Under the pieces are notes generated by a model. That model was not told the origin of the DNA and searched no databases. It saw only the letters and a list, made by a program, of their open reading frames with translations. A stretch of 64,000 bases of DNA from positions 558,001 through 622,000 of the forward strand of contig NZ_JANIGO010000001.1 of assembly GCF_024518835.1 (NCBI RefSeq), written 5' to 3'. A program made the position numbers and the translations under genes. This DNA is from Limnobacter humi. GTDB lineage: Bacteria; Pseudomonadota; Gammaproteobacteria; Burkholderiales; Burkholderiaceae_B. Below are positions 9,856 to 21,911 of the stretch, piece after piece (the stretch's first letter is position 1; every line of letters begins with the position of its first letter).

Positions 9856-10248
9856 TTACTTCTTGGCGCCGCCACCTGCTTTGGGACGCTTGCTACCGTA
9901 CTTGGAGCGCGCCTGTTTACGATCTTTAACGCCCTGCAGGTCCAGAGAACCGCGAACGATGTGGTAACGCACACCGGGCAAATCCTTCACACGACCACCG
10001 CGGATCAGCACCACGGAGTGTTCCTGCAGGTTGTGGCCTTCACCACCGATGTAGGAAATCACTTCGAAGCCGTTGGTCAGGCGCACTTTGGCAACCTTAC
10101 GCAGCGCAGAGTTTGGTTTTTTGGGAGTGGTAGTGTAAACACGTGTGCAAACACCACGCTTCTGGGGGCAATTCTCCAGTGCGGGGCTTTTGCTTTTCGC
10201 AGTCACACTGGTGCGGGGCTTCCGCACAAGTTGATTGATTGTTGGCAT
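9856..10248 (-). CDS. rpsL: 30S ribosomal protein S12
   Basis: S12 is the decoding-centre protein and the classic site of streptomycin resistance mutations. The 130-aa sequence starts [20 protein letters not shown] and has the conserved [18 protein letters not shown] (with the K43-equivalent Lys in PKKPNS) and [14 protein letters not shown] (with the K88-equivalent). It has the short extra basic tail common in betaproteobacteria. Both drug-site lysines look wild type. It begins the str operon. Confidence 0.98.
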   Translation of the reverse strand: MPTINQLVRKPRTSVTAKSKSPALENCPQKRGVCTRVYTTTPKKPNSALRKVAKVRLTNGFEVISYIGGEGHNLQEHSVVLIRGGRVKDLPGVRYHIVRGSLDLQGVKDRKQARSKYGSKRPKAGGGAKK

Positions 10249-10267
10249 AGTTCCAGTTCCGGTTTAG

Positions 10268-10301
10268 AAAAAACAAAAGGGCTACGGGCGAGCCCGCAGC
10301 C
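10268..10301 (-). terminator. Terminator-like hairpin directly before rpsL (attenuator candidate)
   Basis: A 10-bp stem with one G-U pair (10280-10289 with 10292-10301, GGCTGCGGGC/GCCCGTAGCC on the minus strand) is followed by CTTTT-G-TTTTTT. It looks like a strong intrinsic terminator. It ends only ~20 nt before the rpsL ATG and lies downstream of the predicted rpsL promoter, so it may both end rpoBC transcripts and attenuate rpsL. Confidence 0.7.
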
Positions 10302-10308
10302 ATTTGAG

Positions 10309-10340
10309 CCCGCGATTGTATTCCAAAACACAATCGCGGG
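10309..10340 (-). repeat. Inverted repeat overlapping the predicted rpsL promoter
   Basis: This is a perfect 11-bp inverted repeat CCCGCGATTGT/ACAATCGCGGG with a 10-nt loop (arms 10309-10319 and 10330-10340). The -10 hexamer TACAAT of the predicted rpsL promoter overlaps one arm. It may be a transcript-end hairpin for rpoC or a DNA-level operator; the sequence cannot decide. Confidence 0.5.
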
Positions 10341-10344
10341 TCAA
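10315..10344 (-). promoter_or_regulatory. Predicted sigma70 promoter of the str operon (rpsL)
   Basis: On the minus strand there is a -35 TTGACC (10339-10344, 5/6), an 18-nt spacer and a -10 TACAAT (10315-10320, 5/6). The start would be near 10308, about 60 nt before the rpsL ATG. Matches are strong, but the promoter is embedded in an 11-bp inverted repeat. Confidence 0.6.
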
Positions 10345-10352
10345 TCTTTCAG

Positions 10353-10405
10353 GGGGCTTATTTCAAGCCCCGATTTGTAGCCCGCTCAAGGACTTAGCCT
10401 TGAGC
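10353..10405 (-). promoter_or_regulatory. Two consecutive hairpins after rpoC
   Basis: Directly downstream of the rpoC stop lie two perfect stems: GCTCAAGG/CCTTGAGC (10384-10405, 6-nt loop) and GGGGCTT/AAGCCCC (10353-10371, 5-nt loop). Neither has a U-run. They probably protect the rpoBC mRNA 3' end or help termination together with the hairpin near rpsL. Confidence 0.5.
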
Positions 10406-10417
10406 AGTGCCGTGAAC

Positions 10418-13400
10418 TCAGCTTTCGTCAGAGCCCTCGGCTGCAGGCATGTTGAACAGCGCTTCGGCCTGTGCACGTGGATCCTGCTCGGCTTCCAACA
10501 TGCGCAATTCTTCGGCCTCGCGGCTTTCCTTGTCCTTGCGAGCCTTGTGATAGGCCAAACCCGTACCTGCGGGGATCAGTCGACCCACAATCACGTTTTC
10601 TTTCAGACCCCGCAAATCGTCGCGTTTGCCCATGATGGCCGCTTCGGTCAGTACGCGGGTGGTTTCCTGGAAGGACGCCGCGGAGATGAACGAATCGGTG
10701 GACAGCGAAGCTTTGGTAATACCCAGCAAGATGTTTTGGTAGGTGGCTTCCCGTTTGTTCTCAGAACGCATTTTGTCGTTGGCATCCAACAGTTCGGAAC
10801 GCTCAACCTGCTCACCGGGAATGAACCCGGTTTCGCCGGCATCGTCCACGACCACACGGCGCAACATCTGACGAACAATCACTTCAATGTGTTTGTCGTT
10901 GATCTTCACACCCTGCAAGCGATACACGTCCTGCACTTCGTCCACGATGTAACGCGCCAAGGCTTCGATGCCCAAGAGGCGCAGAATGTCGTGCGGATCG
11001 GCTGGACCGTCCACAATCGATTCGCCCTTGTTCACCACTTGACCGTCGTGTACCAAAACGTGCTTGTCTTTGGGGATCAGGAACTCGTGAGAGACGCCGT
11101 CGAGGTCGGTGATGACTAGACGCTGCTTGCCCTTGGTGTCTTTACCGAAGGAAACCGTACCGGTGACTTCGGCCAACATGCCGGCGTCTTTCGGGGAACG
11201 GGCTTCAAACAGCTCGGCCACACGCGGCAGACCACCGGTAATGTCACGGGTCTTCTGGCTTTCCTGTGGGATACGCGCCAGAATTTCACCCACAGACACG
11301 TCCTGACCGTCGCGAACAGTAATCAGCGCACCCACTGGGAAACTGATGTTCACAGAGTGATCGGTGCCTGCAATTTTGACTTCGTTGCCAGCCGGGTCGA
11401 GCAGCTTCACCTGGGGGCGCTCACCCTTGCCAGTGGCTGTACGGCGCTTGGCATCGATCACCACCAAGGTGGACAAGCCGGTGACATCATCAATCTGCTT
11501 GGCAACTGTGGCACCTTCTTCGATGTTCTCGAATTTGATCTTGCCACCGTATTCCGTCACGATCGGACGGGTCAGCGGGTCCCAAGTTGCCAGTAATGTA
11601 CCGGCTTTGACCTGGTTACCATCCAGTACGGACAGTGTTGCACCGTAGGGTACCTTGTGACGCTCGCGCTCACGACCGAAATCGTCGGTGATCAGCACTT
11701 CGCCAGAACGGGAAATCACGATTTGCTCGCGCTTGCCGTTGGTGATGTAGCGCATGGTCGCTGTAAAGCGGATGATACCGTTCGACTTGGCTTCGATGCT
11801 GGACACCACGGCCGCGCGGGAAGCCGCACCACCGATGTGGAATGTACGCATGGTCAGCTGTGTACCGGGTTCACCAATGGACTGGGCCGCAATTACGCCA
11901 ACTGCTTCGCCGTTGTTCACCAGCGTGCCGCGGCCGAGGTCACGACCGTAACACTTCGCACACAGGCCATAGCGGGTGTCGCAAGACAGCGGTGTACGGA
12001 CACGCACTTCGTCGATGCCCAATTGGTCGATGAGCTCTACGGCATCTTCGTCCAGCAGCTTGCCGGTTTCAAACACAGTTTCCTGGGTTTCAGGGTTGAC
12101 TACATCCGCCACAGTCACGCGGCCGAGAATACGGTCGCGCAGTGCCTCAATCACCTCACCGCCTTCAACCAGGGCCTTCATGGCCACGCCGTTAGAAGTA
12201 CCGCAATCGTCTTCAACCACCACCAAGTCTTGCGTCACGTCAACCAGACGGCGGGTCAGGTAGCCCGAGTTCGCAGTTTTCAACGCCGTGTCGGCCAGAC
12301 CCTTACGGGCACCGTGGGTTGAAATGAAGTACTGCAACACGTTCAGACCTTCGCGGAAGTTCGCGATGATCGGTGTTTCAATGATGGAGCCGTCGGGCTT
12401 GGCCATCAGACCCCGCATACCGGCCAGTTGACGGATCTGCGCGGCAGAACCGCGGGCACCGGAGTCGGCCATCATATAAATTGCGTTGAAAGATTCCTGG
12501 CGGACTTCCTTGCCGTTGCGATCAATCACTGGCTCTGTGGCCAATTGTTCCATCATGGCCTTGCCCACTTGGTCGCCAGCACGGCCCCAAATGTCCACCA
12601 CTTTGTTGTAGCGTTCGCCTTGGGTAACCAGACCGGAGGTGTATTGCGCCTGAATTTCTTTCACTTCGGCTTCGGCGGCCGCAATGATGGTCTGCTTCTG
12701 CGCTGGCACCACCATGTCGCCCATGGCGATGGAAATACCACCGCGGGTCGCCATGCGGAAACCGAACTGCATCAGCTTGTCCGCAAAAATCACGGTTTCG
12801 CGCAAACCACAACGGCGGAAGGACGCGTTGATCAAGCGAGAGATTTCCTTCTTCTTCAAGGGACGATCAATGAAGGAGAACGGCAGCCCAGGAGGCAGAA
12901 TCTCGGACAGCAAGGCACGGCCGACGGTGGTGTCGTAGCGTGTGCGCTTGGCTGTTTTTTCGCCGGTTTCCTTGTTCACCACGAACTCGTTGATGCGAAC
13001 AGTAATGCGGGTGGCCAGTTCCACTTCCTTATTGTCATAAGCGCGGTTGACTTCACCCACATCGGCGAACACCAAGCCTTCGTTCTTGCCGTTGACCTTG
13101 TCGCGGGTGGTGTAGTACAGACCCAACACAATATCCTGGGACGGAACGATCGAGGGATCGCCGTTGGCCGGGAACAACACGTTGTTGGACGCCAACATCA
13201 GTGTCCGGGCTTCGATCTGGGCTTCCAGGGACAGGGGCACGTGTACGGCCATCTGGTCACCGTCGAAGTCGGCGTTGAACGCGGCACAGACCAGTGGGTG
13301 CAACTGAATGGCTTTGCCTTCAATCAACACGGGCTCGAAAGCCTGAATACCCAAACGGTGCAGCGTTGGAGCACGGTTCAGCATCACGGGATGCTCGCGG

Positions 13401-14647
13401 ATCACCTCTTCCAGAATATCCCACACGATGGGTTCCTGGTTTTCAACGAACTTCTTGGCCTGCTTGATGGTGGTGGCAATACCCATCACCTCAAGACGGT
13501 TGAAAATGAACGGCTTGAACAGTTCAAGCGCCATCAGCTTGGGCAAACCGCACTGGTGCAGCTTGAGTTGTGGGCCCACCACGATCACGGAACGACCGGA
13601 GTAATCCACGCGCTTACCCAGCAAGTTTTGACGGAAACGACCGCCCTTGCCCTTGATCATGTCGGCCAGCGACTTCAACGGACGCTTGTTGGCACCGGTC
13701 ATGGCCTTGCCACGACGGCCGTTGTCCAGCAGTGAGTCGACCGCTTCCTGCAGCATACGCTTTTCGTTGCGCACGATGATGTCGGGTGCGTTCAGCTCGA
13801 GCAGACGCTTCAAACGGTTATTCCGGTTGATCACGCGGCGATAGAGGTCGTTCAGGTCGGAGGTGGCAAAGCGACCGCCGTCCAGCGGCACCAATGGACG
13901 CAATTCGGGTGGCAGCACAGGCAGCACTTCCAGAATCATCCATTCGGGCTTGATACCGGACTTTTGGAAACCTTCCAGGACCTTCAAACGCTTGGCGATT
14001 TTCTTGATCTTGGCTTCGGAATTGGTGGCAGCCAATTCATCGCGCAGGGTGTTCACCTCGCGGTCGATGTCGATGGACTTCAACAGTTCACGAATGCCTT
14101 CGGCACCCATGTGGGCCACAAAGTCGTCACCGTACTCTTCCTGCTTGGCGAGGTAATCTTCTTCGGTCAGCAGTTGGGCACGCTTCAACGGGGTCATGCC
14201 GGGCTCAACCACCACGAAACCTTCGAAGTACAAGACGCGCTCGATGTCACGCAGTGTCATGTCCAACACCATACCCAAACGGGACGGCAGGGACTTCAGG
14301 AACCAAATGTGCGCAACAGGCGATGCCAGATCGATGTGACCCATGCGCTCGCGGCGAACTTTGGCCAAGGTGACTTCAACACCGCACTTTTCGCAGATGA
14401 CACCGCGGTGCTTCAGGCGTTTGTACTTGCCGCACAAGCACTCGTAGTCTTTGATTGGGCCGAAAATCTTGGCGCAAAACAGACCATCGCGTTCAGGCTT
14501 GAACGTGCGGTAGTTGATGGTTTCGGGCTTTTTGACTTCACCGAAAGACCACGAACGGATTTTGTCAGGGGAAGCAATCGCGATTTTGATGGCGTCGAAT
14601 TGCTCGTCCTGTTGGACCTGCTTGAACAGATCTAGTAATGCTTTCAT
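10418..14647 (-). CDS. rpoC: DNA-directed RNA polymerase subunit beta'
   Basis: This is the catalytic subunit of RNA polymerase. The 1409-aa protein has the N-terminal zinc site ([19 protein letters not shown], ~70-88), the active-site loop [12 protein letters not shown] holding the three Mg-binding Asp residues (~460), the bridge helix and trigger loop region, and a second zinc cluster ([16 protein letters not shown], ~890). The length matches E. coli (1407). It starts 23 nt after rpoB. Confidence 0.99.
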   Translation of the reverse strand: MKALLDLFKQVQQDEQFDAIKIAIASPDKIRSWSFGEVKKPETINYRTFKPERDGLFCAKIFGPIKDYECLCGKYKRLKHRGVICEKCGVEVTLAKVRRERMGHIDLASPVAHIWFLKSLPSRLGMVLDMTLRDIERVLYFEGFVVVEPGMTPLKRAQLLTEEDYLAKQEEYGDDFVAHMGAEGIRELLKSIDIDREVNTLRDELAATNSEAKIKKIAKRLKVLEGFQKSGIKPEWMILEVLPVLPPELRPLVPLDGGRFATSDLNDLYRRVINRNNRLKRLLELNAPDIIVRNEKRMLQEAVDSLLDNGRRGKAMTGANKRPLKSLADMIKGKGGRFRQNLLGKRVDYSGRSVIVVGPQLKLHQCGLPKLMALELFKPFIFNRLEVMGIATTIKQAKKFVENQEPIVWDILEEVIREHPVMLNRAPTLHRLGIQAFEPVLIEGKAIQLHPLVCAAFNADFDGDQMAVHVPLSLEAQIEARTLMLASNNVLFPANGDPSIVPSQDIVLGLYYTTRDKVNGKNEGLVFADVGEVNRAYDNKEVELATRITVRINEFVVNKETGEKTAKRTRYDTTVGRALLSEILPPGLPFSFIDRPLKKKEISRLINASFRRCGLRETVIFADKLMQFGFRMATRGGISIAMGDMVVPAQKQTIIAAAEAEVKEIQAQYTSGLVTQGERYNKVVDIWGRAGDQVGKAMMEQLATEPVIDRNGKEVRQESFNAIYMMADSGARGSAAQIRQLAGMRGLMAKPDGSIIETPIIANFREGLNVLQYFISTHGARKGLADTALKTANSGYLTRRLVDVTQDLVVVEDDCGTSNGVAMKALVEGGEVIEALRDRILGRVTVADVVNPETQETVFETGKLLDEDAVELIDQLGIDEVRVRTPLSCDTRYGLCAKCYGRDLGRGTLVNNGEAVGVIAAQSIGEPGTQLTMRTFHIGGAASRAAVVSSIEAKSNGIIRFTATMRYITNGKREQIVISRSGEVLITDDFGRERERHKVPYGATLSVLDGNQVKAGTLLATWDPLTRPIVTEYGGKIKFENIEEGATVAKQIDDVTGLSTLVVIDAKRRTATGKGERPQVKLLDPAGNEVKIAGTDHSVNISFPVGALITVRDGQDVSVGEILARIPQESQKTRDITGGLPRVAELFEARSPKDAGMLAEVTGTVSFGKDTKGKQRLVITDLDGVSHEFLIPKDKHVLVHDGQVVNKGESIVDGPADPHDILRLLGIEALARYIVDEVQDVYRLQGVKINDKHIEVIVRQMLRRVVVDDAGETGFIPGEQVERSELLDANDKMRSENKREATYQNILLGITKASLSTDSFISAASFQETTRVLTEAAIMGKRDDLRGLKENVIVGRLIPAGTGLAYHKARKDKESREAEELRMLEAEQDPRAQAEALFNMPAAEGSDES

Positions 14648-14670
14648 CTATATACCTCCGTCGCGACCGA

Positions 14671-17600
14671 TCAGAAACGGTCCAGATCAATATCAATGCC
14701 CAGTGAGCGGATTTCTTTCACCAACACGTTGAAAGATTCCGGCATGCCGGCATCAATGGTGTGATCACCCTTGACCAGATTCTCGTACACCTTGGTTCGA
14801 CCATTCACGTCATCCGACTTCACGGTCAACATTTCCTGCAGCACATACGATGCGCCATAGGCTTCCAGTGCCCACACTTCCATTTCACCAAAACGCTGAC
14901 CACCGAACTGGGCCTTACCACCCAATGGCTGCTGGGTCACCAGCGAGTAAGGTCCGGTTGAACGGGCGTGCATCTTGTCATCCACCAAGTGGTGCAGCTT
15001 CAGCACATGCATGTAACCCACGGTGACCTTGCGGTCGAAGGCGTCGCCTGTGCGGCCATCAAACAGGGTGATCTGGGTTTTGTGATCGTTAAAACCCAAC
15101 GCCTGCATGCGCGGATCATCGCTGGGATAAGCCAGTTCCAACATGTCGAGAATGTCTTTCTCGTTGGCACCGTCAAACACCGGCGTGGCAAACGGCATGC
15201 CCTTGGACAGGTTCTTGCCCATGTTGATGATTTCATCATCGGTCATGGAATCCAGGTCCACAGGCGTACCGGTGCTGTTGTACACCTTGGCCAGGTATTC
15301 GCGCAGACGAGCCACTGCATTTTGCTGCTGCAGCATTTCGCCAATGCGGTCACCAATGCCTTTGCCGGCCCAACCCAGGTGGGTTTCCAGAATCTGGCCC
15401 ACGTTCATCCGGGATGGCACACCCAACGGGTTCAGCACGATGTCCACAGGACGGCCATCGGCCATGTGCGGCAGGTCTTCCACGGGAACAATCTTGGAAA
15501 CCACACCCTTGTTACCGTGACGGCCGGCCATCTTGTCACCGGGCTGCAGACGACGCTTCACGGCCAAGTAAACCTTGACCATCTTCAACACGCCTGGGGG
15601 CAACTCATCGCCTTGCGTCAGCTTCTTGCGTTTCTCTTCAAACGCCAAGTCAAACTGGTGGCGCTTGTCTTCGATGGACTTCTTCAGGGTTTCCAGCTGA
15701 TTGGCGGCTTCTTCATCGGCCAAGCGGATGTCGAACCAGTGGTGACGATCCACCTCGCTCAAATACTCCGCCGCAATCTTGGTGCCCTTGGACAGTTTGC
15801 CTGGACCACCATTGGCGACCTTACCCACCAGGAAACGCTCAATACGGCTGAAGGTGTCAGCCTCCACAATACGCATTTGGTCGTTCAGGTCGAGGCGGTA
15901 GCGCTTCAGTTCATCGTCAATGATGGACTGGGCGCGCTTGTCGCGAACGATGCCCTCACGGGTGAACACCTGAACGTCGATGACAGTCCCGGTCATGCCA
16001 GAAGGCACGCGCAGGGAAGTGTCTTTCACGTCCGACGCTTTTTCACCAAAGATGGCTCGCAGCAATTTCTCTTCGGGTGTCAGTTGGGTTTCACCCTTGG
16101 GCGTCACTTTACCGACCAACACGTCACCGGCCTGCACTTCGGCACCGATGTAGACAATGCCGGAGTCGTCCAGACGTGTCAGTTGGGCTTCAGACAGATT
16201 GGAAATGTCGCGGGTGATTTCTTCGGAACCCAACTTGGTATCGCGCGCCACCACCGACAGTTCTTCGATGTGGATGGAGGTGTAGCGGTCTTCGGCCACC
16301 ACACGCTCGGAAATGAGGATGGAGTCTTCGAAGTTGTAGCCGTTCCAGGGCATGAACGCGACCAGCATGTTTTGGCCCAGGGCCAATTCACCAAGGTCGG
16401 TGGAGGCACCATCGGCGATCACATCGCCACGGGCGATGATGTCACCGCGGTTCACGATGGGACGCTGGTTGATGTTGGTGTTCTGGTTGGAACGGGTGTA
16501 CTTGATCAGGTTGTAGATGTCGACGCCAACAGAACCGGGTTCAACTTCATCGTCATTCACGCGAACCACAATGCGGTTTGCATCCACGTAATCAACCACA
16601 CCACCATGGTCGGCGGTAATCACGGTGCCAGAGTCAACCGCCACGGTTCGCTCAATGCCAGTACCGGCAAAGGGCTTTTCGGGGCGCAAACAAGGCACGG
16701 CCTGACGTTGCATGTTCGCACCCATCAAGGCACGGTTCGCATCATCATGTTCCAGGAACGGAATCAAGGAGGCAGCCACAGACACGATCTGGCCTGGCGC
16801 AACGTCCATCAACTGCACACCCGATGGATCCATCAATTCGAATTCACCGGCCACGCGGCAGGACACGAGATCGCCCACCAAGCGCTTTTTCTCGTCGACT
16901 TCGGCGTTGGCCTGAGCGATGACGTAGCGGCCTTCTTCAATGGCAGACAGGTAAACGATTTCATCGGTAACCACGCTGTTTTCCACCTTGCGATACGGTG
17001 TTTCGAGGAAACCGTATTCGTTCAAGCGGGCGAACATCGCCATGGAGTTGATCAAACCAATGTTGGGACCTTCCGGTGTTTCGATTGGACAAACACGACC
17101 GTAGTGGGTGGTGTGGACGTCTCGAACTTCAAAGCCGGCGCGCTCGCGGGTCAGACCACCTGGGCCCAATGCAGATACACGGCGTTTGTGCGTGATCTCT
17201 GACAAGGGGTTGGTCTGATCCATGAACTGGGACAGCTGGGACGAACCGAAAAATTCCTTGATGGCCGCAGAAATCGGCTTGGAATTGATCAGGTCATGCG
17301 GCATGAGGTTTTCAGCCTCGGCCTGGCCCAGACGTTCCTTCACAGCACGCTCAACGCGCACCAAGCCGGCACGGAATTGGTTTTCCGCCAGTTCGCCGAC
17401 ACAACGAACACGTCGGTTACCCAAGTGGTCGATGTCATCAATTTCACCGCGACCATTGCGCAGATCCACCAGAATCTTGATGACTGCCAGAATGTCGTCA
17501 TTGCCCAAAACCATCGGGCCTTCAACTTCAGGACGACCCACGCGGCGGTTGAACTTCATGCGACCCACGCGAGACAAATCGTAGGAGTCTTCGCTGTAGA

Positions 17601-18780
17601 ACAGGCGATTGAACAGCATTTCCACGGCTTCTTCCGTGGGCGGTTCGCCAGGACGCATCATTCGATAGATGGCCACACGCGCGGCCGTTTGGTCCACAGT
17701 TTCGTCGGTCCGCAGGGTTTGCGAAATGTAAGGACCCTGGTCCAATTCGTTCGTGAAAATGGTTTCGATGGACTTAACACCCGCATCACGGATTTTGCCC
17801 ATGGCTTCTTCCGTGATTTCGTCGTTGGCGTTGGCCACCACTTCACCGGTGCTCGGATCGATGATGTTTTTGGCCAATGTGCGCCCAATCAGAAACTCTT
17901 CCGGGACGGAAATTTTTGTGAGGCCGGCCGCTTCGATGTCGCGAATGTTTTTGGCGTTGATGCGCTTGTCCTTTTGAACCAGCACCTTGCCCGCCTTGTC
18001 CACGATGTCAAACTTGGCCACTTCGCCCTTCAGGCGACTGGTCACCACATCCATCAAAGCGCCTTCGGATTTGATTTCGAACTGGTCGAATTCAAAGAAG
18101 GTGGACAGGATTTGTTCGTTGTTCATCCCGATGGCTTTGAGCAGGATGGTCACCGGCATTTTACGGCGACGATCGACGCGGAAATACAGGACATCTTTGG
18201 GATCGAACTCGAAGTCCAACCAAGAGCCGCGGTAAGGGATGATGCGAGCGGAGAACAACAACTTGCCCGAGCTGTGGGTTTTGCCACGATCGTGTTCGAA
18301 GAACACACCGGGAGACCGGTGCAGCTGAGACACGATGACACGCTCAGTCCCGTTGATCACGAATGAACCGTTGCGGGTCATCAGGGGCAGTTCGCCCATG
18401 TAGACCTCTTGCTCCTTCACTTCCTTGACGGTGGGCTTGCTGGCCTCGCGGTCCAACAACACCAAGCGCACCCGTGCGCGCAGTGGGGAACAGAAGGTCA
18501 GACCACGCTGCTGACACTCCTTGACGTCAAAGGCGGGCTCGCCCAACGCATACTGAACGAATTCCAGCCGTGCGTAACCATTGTGCGACACGATGGGGAA
18601 CACAGACTGAAATGCAGCCTGCAACCCCTTGTCTGCCCGGTTCTCAATGGGCGTACCCAATTGCAGAAACTCGGTGTAAGAGTCAAGTTGAGTGGTGAGA
18701 AGGTACGGAACATCCAAAACTGGAGGCCGTTTCGCAAAGCTTTTGCGTATGCGTTTTTTCTCGGTGGCAGAGTAAGACAT
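14671..18780 (-). CDS. rpoB: DNA-directed RNA polymerase subunit beta
   Basis: This is the second-largest RNA polymerase subunit. The chosen ATG at 18780 gives 1369 aa starting [19 protein letters not shown], the family's normal N-terminus, with AGGA 8 nt upstream. A longer in-frame start at 18843 has no such support. The rifampicin region reads [20 protein letters not shown] with the key residues wild type, and the C-terminus carries [11 protein letters not shown]. It is followed by rpoC. Confidence 0.99.
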   Translation of the reverse strand: MSYSATEKKRIRKSFAKRPPVLDVPYLLTTQLDSYTEFLQLGTPIENRADKGLQAAFQSVFPIVSHNGYARLEFVQYALGEPAFDVKECQQRGLTFCSPLRARVRLVLLDREASKPTVKEVKEQEVYMGELPLMTRNGSFVINGTERVIVSQLHRSPGVFFEHDRGKTHSSGKLLFSARIIPYRGSWLDFEFDPKDVLYFRVDRRRKMPVTILLKAIGMNNEQILSTFFEFDQFEIKSEGALMDVVTSRLKGEVAKFDIVDKAGKVLVQKDKRINAKNIRDIEAAGLTKISVPEEFLIGRTLAKNIIDPSTGEVVANANDEITEEAMGKIRDAGVKSIETIFTNELDQGPYISQTLRTDETVDQTAARVAIYRMMRPGEPPTEEAVEMLFNRLFYSEDSYDLSRVGRMKFNRRVGRPEVEGPMVLGNDDILAVIKILVDLRNGRGEIDDIDHLGNRRVRCVGELAENQFRAGLVRVERAVKERLGQAEAENLMPHDLINSKPISAAIKEFFGSSQLSQFMDQTNPLSEITHKRRVSALGPGGLTRERAGFEVRDVHTTHYGRVCPIETPEGPNIGLINSMAMFARLNEYGFLETPYRKVENSVVTDEIVYLSAIEEGRYVIAQANAEVDEKKRLVGDLVSCRVAGEFELMDPSGVQLMDVAPGQIVSVAASLIPFLEHDDANRALMGANMQRQAVPCLRPEKPFAGTGIERTVAVDSGTVITADHGGVVDYVDANRIVVRVNDDEVEPGSVGVDIYNLIKYTRSNQNTNINQRPIVNRGDIIARGDVIADGASTDLGELALGQNMLVAFMPWNGYNFEDSILISERVVAEDRYTSIHIEELSVVARDTKLGSEEITRDISNLSEAQLTRLDDSGIVYIGAEVQAGDVLVGKVTPKGETQLTPEEKLLRAIFGEKASDVKDTSLRVPSGMTGTVIDVQVFTREGIVRDKRAQSIIDDELKRYRLDLNDQMRIVEADTFSRIERFLVGKVANGGPGKLSKGTKIAAEYLSEVDRHHWFDIRLADEEAANQLETLKKSIEDKRHQFDLAFEEKRKKLTQGDELPPGVLKMVKVYLAVKRRLQPGDKMAGRHGNKGVVSKIVPVEDLPHMADGRPVDIVLNPLGVPSRMNVGQILETHLGWAGKGIGDRIGEMLQQQNAVARLREYLAKVYNSTGTPVDLDSMTDDEIINMGKNLSKGMPFATPVFDGANEKDILDMLELAYPSDDPRMQALGFNDHKTQITLFDGRTGDAFDRKVTVGYMHVLKLHHLVDDKMHARSTGPYSLVTQQPLGGKAQFGGQRFGEMEVWALEAYGASYVLQEMLTVKSDDVNGRTKVYENLVKGDHTIDAGMPESFNVLVKEIRSLGIDIDLDRF

Positions 18781-18886
18781 ATTTTCTGTCCTGATGTCGA
18801 GCGGATTAAGCGATGGGCATGTGGTTGCACATGGCTTAACCAACTCAGTCGGGTTGATTCAAATCACAAACCAGAACTTCAAGCGC

Positions 18887-18915
18887 AAAAAGCCCGGAGG
18901 CAAAAACCCCCGGGC
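18887..18915 (-). terminator. Attenuator between rplL and rpoB
   Basis: A 9-bp stem GCCCGGGGG/CCTCCGGGC (one G-U pair) with a 6-nt loop is followed by CTTTTTG on the minus strand, 17 nt after the rplL stop. E. coli has a partial terminator at the same place that sets the ratio of L7/L12 to beta subunit. A matching role is expected here. Confidence 0.75.
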
Positions 18916-18932
18916 ATTTGCAAAAACCGACA

Positions 18933-19313
18933 TTATTTAACGTCGACTTTGGCACCAGCTTCTTCGAGTTGCTTCTTGATGTCCGCAGCTTCAGCTTTGG
19001 AAACGCCTTCCTTCACGTTCTTGGGTGCGCCGTCTACCAGATCTTTGGCTTCTTTCAGGCCCAGACCGGTGATTGCACGCACAACCTTGATCACGTTTAC
19101 CTTGCTTTCGCCAGCGGCTGTCAGAACCACGTCGAATTCAGTTTTTTCTTCAGCAGCAGCGGCACCGCCACCAGCTGCAGGTGCAGCAGCAACAGCAACA
19201 GCTGCAGCGGCGGCAGAAACGCCAAACTTCTCTTCCATTTCTTTGATCAGTTCGGACAGTTCGAGTACGGTCATGCCAGCGATGGCGTCGAGGATTTCGG
19301 CTTTAGTTGCCAT
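18933..19313 (-). CDS. rplL: 50S ribosomal protein L7/L12
   Basis: This is the multicopy stalk protein that recruits translation GTPases. It has 126 aa: an N-terminal dimerisation domain ([20 protein letters not shown]), an Ala-rich flexible hinge (~35-60), and a C-terminal domain with [20 protein letters not shown]. It lies 45 nt after rplJ; the attenuator downstream separates it from rpoB. Confidence 0.98.
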   Translation of the reverse strand: MATKAEILDAIAGMTVLELSELIKEMEEKFGVSAAAAAVAVAAAPAAGGGAAAAEEKTEFDVVLTAAGESKVNVIKVVRAITGLGLKEAKDLVDGAPKNVKEGVSKAEAADIKKQLEEAGAKVDVK

Positions 19314-19358
19314 GGTATTTCTCCGGTAAAAAGTTTGATTCGGCTATCTTGAAAAATG

Positions 19359-19889
19359 TTATGCAGCTTGCGAGTCTTTCTGGTCACGCACTGCAGCCAG
19401 ACCACGCACAAATTTCGTAGGCACTTCGTTGAGCGTGCGAACAAACTGAGCGATGGGGGCTTGCATGGTACCCAGCAATTTCGACAGAAGCTCTTCACGA
19501 CTTGGCATGGTGGCCAGGGCCTTCACACCATTGGCGTCCATCACTTGACCGGGCATTGCACCGGCTGTGAGAACGAGCTTGTCGTTGCTTTTGGCAAAAT
19601 TGACCAACACTTTGGCTGCTGCAACGGGGTCAGCACTGATCCCGTAAATCAGCGGACCGGCCATTTTGTCGGACAGCGCCTCGAAAGGCGTTCCAACAAC
19701 GGCACGGCGGGCCAATGTGTTTTTCAAAACACGCAGATAAACACCTGCTGCGCGAGCTTCCTTGCGGAGCTGCGTCACACTTTCTACAGACAGACCACGA
19801 TATTCAGCAACCACGATGGCTTGGGCATTCACCAGCTCGGCAGATACCTCTTCAATCACGGCTGCTTTTTCTTGGCGATTTAAGGCCAC
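19359..19889 (-). CDS. rplJ: 50S ribosomal protein L10
   Basis: L10 is the base of the L7/L12 stalk. The GTG at 19889 is chosen. It gives 176 aa beginning (M)[18 protein letters not shown], exactly the family's N-terminus, with GGAG about 8 nt before it. An ATG farther upstream would add 24 unrelated residues. The gene is preceded by ~210 nt of leader where L10 probably binds its own mRNA, as in E. coli. Confidence 0.96.
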   Translation of the reverse strand: MALNRQEKAAVIEEVSAELVNAQAIVVAEYRGLSVESVTQLRKEARAAGVYLRVLKNTLARRAVVGTPFEALSDKMAGPLIYGISADPVAAAKVLVNFAKSNDKLVLTAGAMPGQVMDANGVKALATMPSREELLSKLLGTMQAPIAQFVRTLNEVPTKFVRGLAAVRDQKDSQAA

Positions 19890-20098
19890 GGTCTTTCTCC
19901 AAAAAGAAGCGCTTATTGCACTGTTAAAACAGGCGACCGAAATCAAGCTTTGAACTTGCATTCATTACTTTTCTTCGGGACCGCCATCTCGGTTGGATGG
20001 TTTTTTAAAACGCCGCCCAATACTGCAGGCATTGCTTCCAACGGTCTTTGACGACTAGGCCGGGTTGTTTGGAGGAACCCGGCACAGCCCAAAGTTTC
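19890..20098 (-). promoter_or_regulatory. rplA-rplJ intergenic region, L10-leader candidate
   Basis: This 209-bp region has no ORF. It contains a perfect 8-bp stem GCCGGGTT/AACCCGGC (20059-20083), followed by a sequence with GTCAAAGACC and GGAAGC, and ends at the rplJ Shine-Dalgarno. In enterobacteria and many other bacteria the L10 leader here is bound by L10-(L12)4. No clear U-run follows the stem. Confidence 0.55.
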
Positions 20099-20797
20099 TT
20101 ACTGACCCAGCACGGAGGCTTGATCAACACGTACACCACCACCCATGGTGCTGGATACGGCAATTTTTCTCAGGTAAATGCCTTTTGACGAGGCTGGCTT
20201 GGACTTGTTCAGTGCTTCAACCAGCGCGCTCAGGTTGGACTTGAGCTGATCCACATTGAACGAGGCACGGCCGATGGTGCAATGAATGATACCGGCCTTG
20301 TCGGTGCGGTACTGAACCTGACCAGCCTTGGCGTTTTTCACGGCCGTGGCCACGTCGGGCGTTACAGTGCCGACCTTGGGGTTGGGCATCAAGCCGCGGG
20401 GGCCCAGGATTTGACCCAGGGTACCCACGATGCGCATGGTGTCCGGCGATGCGATCACCACGTCGAAATTCATGTTGCCAGCCTTCACTTCAGCGGCTAG
20501 GTCTTCCATGCCAACAATGTCGGCTCCGGCTGCCTTGGCCTCTTCAGCCTTCGCACCCTGGGCAAACACGGCCACGCGAACGGTTTTACCAGTGCCAGCA
20601 GGCAGCACCACAGAACCACGTACCAACTGGTCGGATTTGCGAGCGTCAATGCCCAGCTGAATGGCTGCGTCAACAGACTCATCAAACTTGGCAGTGGCAG
20701 TCTCTTTAATCAGCGACAGTGCTTGGTCGACAGGGTATACGGAATTGCGATCGATTTTGGCGCGGATCGCTTGTTGGCGCTTAGACAATTTTGCCAT
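20099..20797 (-). CDS. rplA: 50S ribosomal protein L1
   Basis: L1 forms the mobile L1 stalk and represses the L11 operon in E. coli. The 232-aa protein starts [20 protein letters not shown] and contains [18 protein letters not shown], the family signature. The length is normal (234 in E. coli). It is 1 nt from the rplK stop, so the two are co-translated. Confidence 0.98.
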   Translation of the reverse strand: MAKLSKRQQAIRAKIDRNSVYPVDQALSLIKETATAKFDESVDAAIQLGIDARKSDQLVRGSVVLPAGTGKTVRVAVFAQGAKAEEAKAAGADIVGMEDLAAEVKAGNMNFDVVIASPDTMRIVGTLGQILGPRGLMPNPKVGTVTPDVATAVKNAKAGQVQYRTDKAGIIHCTIGRASFNVDQLKSNLSALVEALNKSKPASSKGIYLRKIAVSSTMGGGVRVDQASVLGQ

Positions 20798-20798
20798 G

Positions 20799-21230
20799 TT
20801 ACAGACCCTCCACCACGATGCCCATGCTGCGGGCAGAACCTGCCACGGTGCGAACGGCAGCTTCCAGATCAGCAGCGGTCAGGTCGGGCATTTTTGTTTT
20901 TGCGATTTCTTCAGCTTGAGCACGTGTGATGCTGCCTACCTTATCCATGTGAGGACGTGGGGAGCCTTTCGTGATCTTCGCTGCTTTCTTGATCAGTGTG
21001 GTTGCGGGCGGAGTCTTCATGATGAACGTGAAGGACTTGTCCGCAAACGCAGTGATCACCACAGGAATGGGCAGGCCAGGTTCCAAACCTTGGGTTTGGG
21101 CATTGAAGGCCTTACAGAATTCCATGATGTTCAGACCGCGCTGACCCAGCGCTGGACCAATGGGGGGCGAGGGGTTGGCTTTACCAGCTGGCACTTGCAG
21201 CTTGATGAAGCCGATGATTTTCTTGGCCAT
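20799..21230 (-). CDS. rplK: 50S ribosomal protein L11
   Basis: L11 belongs to the GTPase-associated centre and is needed for RelA activation. The 143-aa sequence starts [20 protein letters not shown], with [18 protein letters not shown] and [14 protein letters not shown], both hallmarks. The length matches the family (142). It is preceded by a 147-bp gap after nusG. Confidence 0.98.
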   Translation of the reverse strand: MAKKIIGFIKLQVPAGKANPSPPIGPALGQRGLNIMEFCKAFNAQTQGLEPGLPIPVVITAFADKSFTFIMKTPPATTLIKKAAKITKGSPRPHMDKVGSITRAQAEEIAKTKMPDLTAADLEAAVRTVAGSARSMGIVVEGL

Positions 21231-21377
21231 CTTTCTATCTCCGTGAGTTCAAACGCAACCGCAGTTGCTCCTCGTCTTGCCTACTGAACCGTTTGCCCTG
21301 CCAGCAATGAAAACAGGCGGTCTTAAAACATTTACCAAACGAACCAAGCCTGGTCTGGACACCCTTAAGGGCAGCAC

Positions 21378-21911
21378 TCAAACTTTCTCGACCTGGTGGA
21401 AATCCAACTCAACTGGTGTGGCCCGACCAAAAATGGTCACTGAAACCCGCAGCTTGCTTTTTTCGTAATTCACTTCTTCGACGTTGCCATTGAAGTCAGC
21501 AAACGGACCTTCCTTGACACGCACCATTTCACCCACTTCAAACAGCACCTTCGGACGGGGCTTATCTGCACCCTCCTGCATCTGCTGCATGATTTTATCG
21601 ACTTCTTTCTGCGAAATCGGGGTTGGACGGTTGCCCACACCACCCACAAAACCAGTCACTTTGGGTGTATTTTTCACCAAATGCCAGGAATCGTCGGTCA
21701 TTTCCATTTCAACCAGCACATAACCTGGAAAAAACCGACGCTCAGAAATGGATTTTTGACCGCCCTTGATTTCCACCACTTCCTCGGAGGGAACCAGGAT
21801 TTGGCCAAACAAATCAGAAATTTCAGAGCGATCGATGCGCTCCTGCAAGGCTCGCTGAACGCTTTTCTCGAGTCCCGAGTAGGCGTGCACGACGTACCAG
21901 CGTTTTGCCAT
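21378..21911 (-). CDS. nusG: Transcription termination/antitermination protein NusG
   Basis: NusG binds RNA polymerase and links it to Rho or to the ribosome via S10. The 177-aa product starts [20 protein letters not shown] (NGN domain) and ends with the KOW domain ([20 protein letters not shown]). The ATG at 21911 shares one base with the secE TAA stop. An ATG four codons upstream (21923) is also possible. The length is close to E. coli's 181. Confidence 0.96.
   Translation of the reverse strand: MAKRWYVVHAYSGLEKSVQRALQERIDRSEISDLFGQILVPSEEVVEIKGGQKSISERRFFPGYVLVEMEMTDDSWHLVKNTPKVTGFVGGVGNRPTPISQKEVDKIMQQMQEGADKPRPKVLFEVGEMVRVKEGPFADFNGNVEEVNYEKSKLRVSVTIFGRATPVELDFHQVEKV

Noticed and set aside
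14968-17202. A 744-codon open frame on the plus strand
   Set aside because: It is antisense to rpoB, which is certain; the composition is that of a mirror frame.
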